Part shown: piece after piece, positions 7,785-14,469 of the stretch
How the letters are laid out: each line of letters opens with the position of its first letter
How positions within the stretch are numbered: the stretch's first letter is position 1
Position numbers and translations under genes: made by a program
The notes under the pieces: generated by a model
Databases searched by the model: none
What the model saw: only the letters and a program-made list of their open reading frames with translations
Told to the model about the DNA's origin: nothing
Assembly (NCBI GenBank): GCA_029239575.1
Contig: JARBUP010000009.1
Span: forward strand, 1-23,047
Source of the DNA: Bacillota bacterium
GTDB lineage: Bacteria > Bacillota > Clostridia > Tissierellales > Sedimentibacteraceae
Direction: 5' to 3'
Length of the DNA: 23,047 nt

Positions 7785-8144
7785 TTATTCTTCTTCTTCT
7801 TGTTCGTCGTCAAACAATTCATCAAGTTCAGCTTCGTCAAGAATTTCATCAAATGCTTGAGTTACAGCTTCGTACTCTTCATCTGATTCAATGCTTAATA
7901 ATTCAAAACTACCATCTTCTTCTTCAGCATAACCATAAAGGAATACTTCACCATCTTCTTCATTTGCTAATGGTAATAATGCAATATATTCTTTATCTCC
8001 AACTGGGAATAACGCTATAACTGCACATTCAACTTCAGTTCCATCTTCAAGTGTAATAGTTAAAATTTCTTCTTCATGATCTCCACAGCCGCAACCACAT
8101 TCGTCATCTTGGCAGCCACCACATTGTTCTTTATCTTCACTCAT
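7785..8144 (-). CDS. DUF1292 family protein with Cys-rich N-terminus
   Basis: A 119-residue, very acidic protein. Residues about 27-90 (LTITLEDGTEVECAV...YIALLPL...FLYGYAEEEDG) form the DUF1292 (YrzB-like) domain, whose biochemical role is not established. The N-terminus is unusual, with six cysteines within residues 8-21 in a CGGCQDDECGCGCGDH cluster, which could bind metal. The C-terminus is a run of Asp and Glu. No membrane segment or signal peptide is seen. The ATG has AAGGAAG upstream, and the gene carries its own terminator, so it is probably monocistronic. In many Firmicutes DUF1292 genes lie near the yrrK/yqgF housekeeping cluster; that context is absent here. Confidence 0.8.
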   Translation of the reverse strand: MSEDKEQCGGCQDDECGCGCGDHEEEILTITLEDGTEVECAVIALFPVGDKEYIALLPLANEEDGEVFLYGYAEEEDGSFELLSIESDEEYEAVTQAFDEILDEAELDELFDDEQEEEE

Positions 8145-8289
8145 ATGTATACTTCCTTATTTAAATATTTTCCAAAATATATATGGATTATTTCAACTTT
8201 AACAGAATGTTTTCAAAAAAGCAAGTCGATTTTAATATTATTATTAATATTTTAATTAAACCTAATATTTTCTCTTAAACATCAAAATA

Positions 8290-8319
8290 AGAGAAGCCTG
8301 ATTGTTTTATGGCTTCCCT
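8290..8319 (-). terminator. Terminator of the aco operon
   Basis: AGAGAAGCC (8290-8298) pairs with GGCTTCCCT (8311-8319), allowing one G-U pair on the minus strand, with a 12-base loop. The minus-strand sequence that follows is T-rich (complement of 8280-8289), 11 bases beyond the acoL stop. Confidence 0.75.
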
Positions 8320-8329
8320 AAATTCTTAT

Positions 8330-9718
8330 CTATTTTTTGGGAATATGAATAGCTTGACCATGAACAGCATGGGCTGCTTCGTGAAGAATTTCTCCAACTG
8401 TAGGATGTGCATGGATTGTAGAAGTTATTTCATCTACAGTAGCTTCAAGCCTAATTGCCAAAGCTCCTTCTACAATTAAATCAGTAGCCCTTGGTCCTGC
8501 CATATGAAGTCCTAATATTTCTCCTGTTGCTGCATCAGTAATATATTTTGCTATTCCATCTGTGTCGCTTTCTATCATTGATTTTCCGTTAATGAACATT
8601 GGTGCAATACCGACTTTTATGTCATATCCTTTTTCCTTTGCTTGTTCCTCAGTCATTCCTACACCAGCAAGTTCAGGTTTTGTATAAACACAATATGGAA
8701 TTGTTTTAAAATCAATTTGAGGTTTTTTATTCATTATTTTTTCAACGGCAAATGTACCTTCTGCAGATGCTACGTGAGCTAGCATAACTCCACCGTTGCA
8801 ATCTCCTACAGCAAATATATTATCTATATTTGTCTGCATATTTTTGTTGACTAATATTCTTCCTCTATCGGTTTTAACTCCTATGTTGTCTAAATTAAGA
8901 TTTTCTGTAACTGGCTTTCTTCCTATGGACAACAGTACCTTTTCAGCAGTTATTGATAATTCCCCTTGTTCTGATGTTGCATTTAACATAAGTCCTTCAG
9001 TTGATTCTGAAATAGATACTACTTTAGTATTCAAATAAATATCTACACCGCTTTTTATCAATTTTTCCTTCAATGGCTGAACTATATCTTTATCCATATT
9101 AGCTACAATATTTGGAAGCATTTCAACTATGGATACCTTACATCCTAATGTAGAGTAAACACTGGCTATTTCAGTTCCTATTACTCCTCCTCCAATAATT
9201 GCCATACTTTTTGGTACTTCACTTAGTGACAAAACTTCATCACTGGTTATAACTCCCGGCAGATTTACTCCAGGCAAAGGAATAATCACAGGTATTGAGC
9301 CTGTAGCAATAACAGCATAATCAAAATCAACTATTGTTTCTGACCCGCCATTTTTGACTATTATTTCATTTTTGCTTTTGAAACTTCCCTCGCCTGATAT
9401 TTTTGTTACCTTGTTACTCTTTAATAAATTATCTACTCCTGCAACTAACTTTCTTATTATTTTATCTTTTCTACTTTGAAGCTGTTTCCAGTTTATTACA
9501 GCTCCTGTTATATCAATTCCTATTTCTTTAAATTCTTTATTTACATTTTCCATTTCAACAGAAGTATGCAAAAGAACCTTAGTTGGGATACATCCTCTGT
9601 TTAGGCATGTCCCTCCTACTTTATCTTTTTCTATAAGAGTTACTTCGGCACCTAACTGAGCTGCTCTTATGGCAGCAACATAGCCACCGGGGCCTCCTCC
9701 TAATATTGCTATTTTCAT
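8330..9718 (-). CDS. acoL: Dihydrolipoyl dehydrogenase (E3) of the acetoin dehydrogenase complex
   Basis: A 462-residue flavoprotein that reoxidises the dihydrolipoyl arm of E2 with NAD. FAD motif GGGPGG is near the N-terminus, the redox-active disulfide is C38 and C43 in GGTCLNRGCIPTK, a NAD-binding IIGGGVIGTE lies in the middle, and the catalytic HAHPTVGEILHEAAH segment is near the C-terminus. There is no N-terminal lipoyl domain, unlike some acetoin-operon E3 proteins. A longer version from an ATG at 9736 is possible, but AGGAGGTG lies inside that extension, seven bases before the ATG at 9718, so I choose the shorter form. It is the last gene of the aco operon, 19 bases after acoC. Confidence 0.93.
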   Translation of the reverse strand: MKIAILGGGPGGYVAAIRAAQLGAEVTLIEKDKVGGTCLNRGCIPTKVLLHTSVEMENVNKEFKEIGIDITGAVINWKQLQSRKDKIIRKLVAGVDNLLKSNKVTKISGEGSFKSKNEIIVKNGGSETIVDFDYAVIATGSIPVIIPLPGVNLPGVITSDEVLSLSEVPKSMAIIGGGVIGTEIASVYSTLGCKVSIVEMLPNIVANMDKDIVQPLKEKLIKSGVDIYLNTKVVSISESTEGLMLNATSEQGELSITAEKVLLSIGRKPVTENLNLDNIGVKTDRGRILVNKNMQTNIDNIFAVGDCNGGVMLAHVASAEGTFAVEKIMNKKPQIDFKTIPYCVYTKPELAGVGMTEEQAKEKGYDIKVGIAPMFINGKSMIESDTDGIAKYITDAATGEILGLHMAGPRATDLIVEGALAIRLEATVDEITSTIHAHPTVGEILHEAAHAVHGQAIHIPKK

Positions 9719-9737
9719 CCTGACACCTCCTGTCATT

Positions 9738-11045
9738 TTATAATAAAAGTAATCCTGGCTTCTCGATATATTCTTTTAATTGTGCTAAAAATTCCGCAGC
9801 TACTGCCCCATCCACCGCTCTGTGGTCTGCTGTCAAACTTAAATTCATCAATGGTTTAATTTTTATTTCTCCATTTTCAACTACAGTCTCTTCTTTTATT
9901 GCGTTAACACCAAGTATTGCCACTTCAGGTTGATTTACTATAGGTGTGAATGATTCAACTCCGTACATTCCTATATTGCTTATTGTAAATGTTCCTCCTT
10001 TAAGATCATCAGGTGTCAATTCATTGTTTTTGGCTTTTGATGACATTTTTTTAATTTCTGCTGAAATTTCTTTTAGTCCTTTTACATTTGCATATTTAAC
10101 TACAGGAACTAATAAACCTTCTGGCAATGCAACAGCAACACCAATATTTACATAATTTCTTGTTATAATATCATTGCCATCTACAGAACTGTTTAATAAC
10201 GGGAATTCCAAGAGCACTTTTGATAATATTTTTACTAAAATATCGTTATATGATATTTTCATAACATGCTTTACATCTTCTCTTAAATTCTTCATTGCAG
10301 ATGTATCAACTTTAATATTATAATTAACTGTAGGAGAAATTTGTTTGCTTTCAAGCATTCTTCTTGCTATTACTTTTCTCATGATGCTCATAGGTTTTCT
10401 GTATTCCTGTGGTTCTGCATATTTTTCTAATTCTTCACTGAGTTTAAATTTAATTATATCTTCTTTCATTATGCGTGAATCTTTTTCAATTTTATTTGTA
10501 TCCACACTTAATAGTCCTGCTACAACTTGAGCAGTGGGTGAAACTTTATTCTTTTCGTCTTTTGATTTTTCCTGGTAATTTTTTACATCATTTTCTGTAA
10601 CTGAACCATCAGGTCCTGTTCCTGTTACCAATGAAATATCTATTCCCATATCTTGAGCAAGTTTTTTTGCTCTTGGGGAAGCTTTTACTCTGCCGCCTGT
10701 TACGGATGCTGCAATCTGTGCTTCCGGTTCTTTTGTTTCCGGTTTTACTGCAGCTTTTTCTGTTTCTACTGTTCCCCCTGCTATTTTTAATAATTCTGAT
10801 ATATCTTCGTCAGTTTCCCCAACAATTGCTACAGGCGCTAAAACAGGAACTGTTCCATCACTTGCTAATATTTTTCTTAAAACGCCATCTATAGTTGCTT
10901 CAACTTCATTATTTAATTTATCTGTTTCAACATCAAAAAGAACATCTCCTGATTTAATTGTATCTCCTTCTTGCTTTCTCCAATTTGAAATTACTCCTTC
11001 TGCCATAGTCAACCCCAACTTTGGCATCACTATATATTTTGCCAT
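9738..11045 (-). CDS. acoC: Dihydrolipoamide acetyltransferase (E2) of acetoin dehydrogenase
   Basis: A 435-residue core enzyme that carries the acetyl group from E1 to CoA. A lipoyl domain spans about 1-76, with the lipoylated lysine K43 in VETDKLNNE. A linker follows, then a peripheral subunit-binding domain at about 121-160 (VKASPRAKKLAQDMG...GTGPDGSVTENDV). The catalytic domain fills the C-terminal half and ends in the HRAVDG motif with H408 and D412. A second linker rich in charged residues separates it from the binding domain. The ATG follows AGGAGGT. It lies between acoX and acoL. The domain order is that of any 2-oxo acid dehydrogenase E2; the acetoin assignment comes from acoX and acoR nearby. 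Confidence 0.92.
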   Translation of the reverse strand: MAKYIVMPKLGLTMAEGVISNWRKQEGDTIKSGDVLFDVETDKLNNEVEATIDGVLRKILASDGTVPVLAPVAIVGETDEDISELLKIAGGTVETEKAAVKPETKEPEAQIAASVTGGRVKASPRAKKLAQDMGIDISLVTGTGPDGSVTENDVKNYQEKSKDEKNKVSPTAQVVAGLLSVDTNKIEKDSRIMKEDIIKFKLSEELEKYAEPQEYRKPMSIMRKVIARRMLESKQISPTVNYNIKVDTSAMKNLREDVKHVMKISYNDILVKILSKVLLEFPLLNSSVDGNDIITRNYVNIGVAVALPEGLLVPVVKYANVKGLKEISAEIKKMSSKAKNNELTPDDLKGGTFTISNIGMYGVESFTPIVNQPEVAILGVNAIKEETVVENGEIKIKPLMNLSLTADHRAVDGAVAAEFLAQLKEYIEKPGLLLL

Positions 11046-11118
11046 ATTTACCTCCTATTATATATATAAAAAACATTATTCTAAAATTCAAATATATTCA
11101 AATGGATTTCACCTAAAA

Positions 11119-12114
11119 TTAAACTGTAAAAAAACCATTTATTTGTGCTGTTTCTAAAATCTTTTTAACATTTACATGATTTGGACCATTTCTTGAAATT
11201 TTAAAAATATATTTTTGATTTTCTGAAAACTGTATTTCTCTCTCTCCATCGAGGGCAATTGTCCCTCTTGATTTGGTTATATATTCATATTCATCATCAA
11301 AATTTAATATTACTGGCTCAGAAACAGATATAGGAATAACAATACCTGCTGCAACTGCTGCCATTATTTTTGTATCATTACTATTTAAATCCAAATAAGC
11401 TCCATAATCATCATTAGGATTAATTATTTTCTTGCATCCAACTACTGATGAAAATCCTATTGATGCGGGATGAGATCTTGATACAAATATTTTTTCTATA
11501 TTATTCATATCCCAGATAGCTTTTGCTCCAACAAATAAATCTTTAGATACTACTGCATCAATTAATGCAATATCTTTAAGTTCATTTTCTTTATAAATTT
11601 CTATTCGTTTATCTTTTTCAACAAACAATCTATTATTAAAACGGTTTGAAGCAACTGCTGCTGCAGCCATGCCTGCAATAGTTCCCTCCATCATGACGGG
11701 ATAAGCATTGTTAGTTCCTGTTGAAATGGATATTAATGGGGTATTTTTAGTAACTTTAGCAACTGCTCTATTTGTTCCATCACCACCTAAAACAACTATG
11801 CATCCTACATTTAAATTTTCCATGAATTCTGCTGCTTTAAGAGTATCTTCTATTCCGTCAAATCGAAACATATTAATTACATTTATTTCACATTTTAATT
11901 CATCACAAGTGTTAAGCTTATCTTCAACTCTATACCCAATATTATAGGAGTCAGGCATCATATACACTCTCTCTACACCCAGTGCTTGAGCACCTAAGAC
12001 AATTCTTTCCACAATATTAATTTTTTCATTGTTATCTATAACAGTAGCATGTGACACAAGCCTTCGGATGTCCTTGCCAGATGCAGGATTTGCTATTATT
12101 CCTATGGAAATCAT
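11119..12114 (-). CDS. acoX: AcoX, ATP-NAD kinase-like protein of acetoin catabolism
   Basis: A 331-residue protein of the ATP-NAD/diacylglycerol kinase superfamily. It has an N-terminal NPASGKD (9-15) and the nucleotide-binding GGDGTNR motif beginning at 110, followed by STGTNNAYP. These match AcoX proteins found in acetoin operons, whose role is not firmly established; phosphorylation of NAD or another cofactor is a family-based inference. The ATG is preceded by GAGGG. It lies between acoB and acoC, 73 bases before acoC, and behind a strong intercistronic hairpin. No membrane segment is evident. Confidence 0.85.
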   Translation of the reverse strand: MISIGIIANPASGKDIRRLVSHATVIDNNEKINIVERIVLGAQALGVERVYMMPDSYNIGYRVEDKLNTCDELKCEINVINMFRFDGIEDTLKAAEFMENLNVGCIVVLGGDGTNRAVAKVTKNTPLISISTGTNNAYPVMMEGTIAGMAAAAVASNRFNNRLFVEKDKRIEIYKENELKDIALIDAVVSKDLFVGAKAIWDMNNIEKIFVSRSHPASIGFSSVVGCKKIINPNDDYGAYLDLNSNDTKIMAAVAAGIVIPISVSEPVILNFDDEYEYITKSRGTIALDGEREIQFSENQKYIFKISRNGPNHVNVKKILETAQINGFFTV

Positions 12115-12150
12115 GAATACGTACCCTCATATAAAAATAATATTTTTATA

Positions 12151-12185
12151 AACAGCGCAGCTTTTCTATATCAAGCTGCGCTGTT
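12151..12185 (-). terminator. 13-bp intercistronic hairpin between acoB and acoX
   Basis: AACAGCGCAGCTT (12151-12163) is perfectly complementary to AAGCTGCGCTGTT (12173-12185) with a nine-base loop. On the minus strand it begins 11 bases after the acoB stop codon. The sequence that follows is TTTATAAAAATATT, which is AT-rich but not a clean T-run. It could be a leaky terminator or a 3' mRNA stabiliser that changes the E1 to E2/E3 ratio. Confidence 0.8.
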
Positions 12186-12195
12186 AACAATTTAT

Positions 12196-13167
12196 TTAAA
12201 ACTGTGATTTTACTGCTAATACAATATCCTGTTCATTAGGCAATACATAATTTTCCAAATTAGTAGCAAAAGGTACCGGTGTATTTAATGCGCCTACTCT
12301 TTTTATTGGAGCATCTAATTCAAAGAAACTTTCTTCAGCTATTATTGATGCGATTTCGCCTGTAAATGCGCCTCTCTTAGCTTCTTCACTAACTATAACA
12401 ACCTTATGTGTTTTTTCTAATGATTTAAATATAGTAGCTTTATCAAGAGGAAATAATGATCTTAAATCTATTACTTCTGCATTTATTCCATCTTTAGCTA
12501 ATTTTTCAGCAGCTTTTAAGCAATCAAATACTTGACGTCCATAAGAAATTAATGTAACATCCGTTCCTTCTCTCAAAACAGAAGCTTTTCCAAATGGTAT
12601 TGGTTTAACCTCATCTTCTACATCACTTTTTACTGAATACAATACTTTATTTTCAATAAACATAACAGGATTGTCATCATCTATTGCGGTTAACATTAAA
12701 CCATATGCATCTTGCGCATTTGAAGGATATACAACTTTTAATCCAGGAATATGAGTTACCCATGCTTCAAGAGATTGAGAGTGCTGAGCTGCTGCACCGA
12801 TACCACCACCACTTGGCAGACGAACAACCATAGGAAGATTAATTTTTCCACCAAACATATATCTCATTTTAGCAGCTTGATTAACTAATTGATCCATACC
12901 AACAGTTAAAAAGTCAATAAACATTAACTCTGCAATAGGTTTTAATCCACATGCAGCTGATCCAACTGCAGCACCTATTATAACACCTTCAGAAATAGGA
13001 GTATCTCTAACTCTCATCTCTCCGAATTCATCCCACATTCCTGCTGATACACCAAAGCAGCCGCCAAATTTTCCTACATCTTCACCAAAAAGGAAAACAT
13101 CAGGGTTCTCTCTCATTTTTACACTCATACCTTCTCTGATACCTTCTGCATAAGTCATTTTTCTCAT
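12196..13167 (-). CDS. acoB: Acetoin dehydrogenase E1 beta subunit
   Basis: A 323-residue thiamine-diphosphate enzyme beta subunit. It pairs with AcoA to cleave acetoin and transfer the acetaldehyde-level unit to lipoyl-E2. The TPP-activating glutamate is E29 in LFGEDVG, and a conserved QHSQSLEAW segment carries H129. The C-terminal transketolase domain has the usual VISEEAKRGAFTGE stretch. Length is normal for the family. The start overlaps the acoA stop by four bases (ATGA), showing translational coupling. A pyruvate or branched-chain 2-oxo acid specificity cannot be excluded from this chain alone. The acoX and acoR neighbours favour acetoin. Confidence 0.92.
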   Translation of the reverse strand: MRKMTYAEGIREGMSVKMRENPDVFLFGEDVGKFGGCFGVSAGMWDEFGEMRVRDTPISEGVIIGAAVGSAACGLKPIAELMFIDFLTVGMDQLVNQAAKMRYMFGGKINLPMVVRLPSGGGIGAAAQHSQSLEAWVTHIPGLKVVYPSNAQDAYGLMLTAIDDDNPVMFIENKVLYSVKSDVEDEVKPIPFGKASVLREGTDVTLISYGRQVFDCLKAAEKLAKDGINAEVIDLRSLFPLDKATIFKSLEKTHKVVIVSEEAKRGAFTGEIASIIAEESFFELDAPIKRVGALNTPVPFATNLENYVLPNEQDIVLAVKSQF

Positions 13168-14150
13168 CTTACTCTGCCCTCCTCAACCATATCAGAATAA
13201 ATATCTACCAATGCTGATTCTAATGAAGCTACATTGCTTTCTTCTGCAAATTTTTCAGCATCTTTTATCATATTGTCCACTGCAGCATTTTCATTAGCAA
13301 TTTCTGCTTCTGACATAATATTGTTTTCTAACATATATTTTTCAATTCTTGGAATAGGGTCTTTCTTCAACCATGCATCTAATTCTCCATTAGGTCTGTA
13401 AACAGTCATATCACCTTCGAAGTGTCCTCTCCACCTGTATGTTTTGCATTCCACAAGTGTAGGTCCTTGACCTTTTCTTGCTCTTGAAACTGCTTCGCCT
13501 ACTGCTTCATAAACTGCAAATATATCATTGCCGTCAATAGTTACTCCAGGCATATTATAAGCTGAAGCTCTTACAGAAACATCAGTTATAGCTTGATGTC
13601 TTGCTTGGCTTACTGAAATACCATATCCATTGTTTTCACAAACGAATATTACCGGCAATTTCCAAACGCTTGCTAAATTCATTGATTCATGGAATGTACT
13701 TTGATTTGTAGAAGCATCACCAAAGAAACATACACAAACTTGATCAGTTTTCTTATATTGAATTGCTAATCCTGCACCAGCTGCTATATTATGTCCTGCA
13801 CCAACGATACCGTTTGCACCAAGGATACCTTTCGTTGCATCAGCTATATGCATTGATCCGCCTTTACCTTTGCAATAGCCTGTTTCTTTTCCAAAAAGCT
13901 CAGCCATCATATTTTTTAAATCTCCGCCTTTAGCAATTATATGGCCATGTCCCCTGTGAGTACTCGTAATATAATCTTCATCTCTTAAATTAGCACAAGC
14001 GCCTGTGGCTGTTGCTTCTTCTCCTATATAAAGATGAACAAATCCAGGAATTTTGCCTTCAGCAAATAAATCCTTTGCTCTTGTTTCAAATTTACGAATC
14101 TTAAGCATAGTTTGATACATGTTTTTAACTTGTTCGTTAGTAATATTCAA
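13164..14150 (-). CDS. acoA: Acetoin dehydrogenase E1 alpha subunit
   Basis: A 328-residue TPP-dependent alpha subunit and the first gene of the aco operon. The TPP/Mg signature runs from GDASTNQ (144-150) to ENN (172-174). A conserved THRGHGH lies near 64-70, and GYCKGKGGSMH is present around 91-101. Phosphorylation-loop type residues (YRWRGHFEGD) appear in the C-terminal half. The start is TTG with GGAGGT seven to eight bases upstream; no in-frame ATG is close. The gene lies downstream of acoR and its terminator and is preceded by a sigma-54 type promoter and a structured leader, consistent with AcoR-dependent induction by acetoin. Confidence 0.92.
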   Translation of the reverse strand: MNITNEQVKNMYQTMLKIRKFETRAKDLFAEGKIPGFVHLYIGEEATATGACANLRDEDYITSTHRGHGHIIAKGGDLKNMMAELFGKETGYCKGKGGSMHIADATKGILGANGIVGAGHNIAAGAGLAIQYKKTDQVCVCFFGDASTNQSTFHESMNLASVWKLPVIFVCENNGYGISVSQARHQAITDVSVRASAYNMPGVTIDGNDIFAVYEAVGEAVSRARKGQGPTLVECKTYRWRGHFEGDMTVYRPNGELDAWLKKDPIPRIEKYMLENNIMSEAEIANENAAVDNMIKDAEKFAEESNVASLESALVDIYSDMVEEGRVR

Positions 14151-14181
14151 AATATGACCTCCAATAGATTTTATTTTGCTA

Positions 14182-14210
14182 TAACAACGTCTAAGAAGAC
14201 GTTAACAACG
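14182..14210 (-). promoter_or_regulatory. Leader hairpin with direct repeats and cre-like site upstream of acoA
   Basis: AACGTCT (14186-14192) and AGACGTT (14197-14203) form a perfect seven-base stem with a four-base loop in the predicted acoA leader. The octamer CGTTGTTA occurs on both sides on the minus strand (14210-14203 and 14189-14182). The overlapping stretch 14208-14193 fits the catabolite-responsive element consensus at nine of eleven defined positions by my count, so CcpA control is possible. Confidence 0.5.
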
Positions 14211-14237
14211 ACTTGCCTTTTTTAGTGATTTTTTATT

Positions 14238-14250
14238 TCTCCTCCTCTTT
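14238..14250 (-). promoter_or_regulatory. Orphan ribosome-binding-like sequence in the acoA leader
   Basis: On the minus strand the stretch contains GAGGAGGAG, a strong anti-16S match. No ATG, GTG or TTG follows at the right distance. Downstream there is only a TTG with a five-codon frame. It may be fortuitous, or it may bind ribosomes without initiating. Confidence 0.3.
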
Positions 14251-14282
14251 AAGTTGTTTTTAATTTATTCATCTATATAATA

Positions 14283-14298
14283 AGCAAAAACATAGCCA
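14283..14298 (-). promoter_or_regulatory. Sigma-54 (-24/-12) promoter of acoABXCL
   Basis: On the minus strand TGGCTATGTTTTTGCT matches the -24/-12 pattern with GG and GC at the required ten-base separation and a perfect TTGC -12 core. The inner part of the -24 box (ACG) is not conserved. Transcription would start near 14272, leaving a leader of about 120 bases. AcoR, encoded just upstream, is a sigma-54 activator, which supports the assignment. Confidence 0.75.
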
Positions 14299-14410
14299 AC
14301 CTTAAACTTTTTATATGTATAAATTACTTTTATTTATGTATTGAATTTTTAATGTTTTAATTTACGAATTTTTCCCATACGTTTATATTCTTAATTTTCA
14401 TATAATTTTA

Positions 14411-14458
14411 TAATAAAAAAAATTCTCAAAAAGAGACTTTGTCTCAATTTGAGAATTT
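14411..14458 (-). terminator. Rho-independent terminator of acoR
   Basis: AAATTCTCAAA (14420-14430) pairs with TTTGAGAATTT (14448-14458), and an inner GAGAC (14433-14437) pairs with GTCTC (14441-14445), giving one long hairpin. On the minus strand it is followed by a T-run (complement of 14414-14419). It begins 11 bases after the acoR stop and insulates acoR from the acoA promoter. Confidence 0.93.
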
Positions 14459-14469
14459 AATGTGAGAAA

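Noticed and set aside
9719..9736. Six-residue N-terminal extension of acoL
   Set aside because: The AGGAGGTG ribosome binding site lies within it, at the right distance for the ATG at 9718.
10631..10894. 87-codon plus-strand frame inside acoC
   Set aside because: Antisense shadow of the acoC linker and lipoyl region; Leu-rich and without a ribosome binding site.
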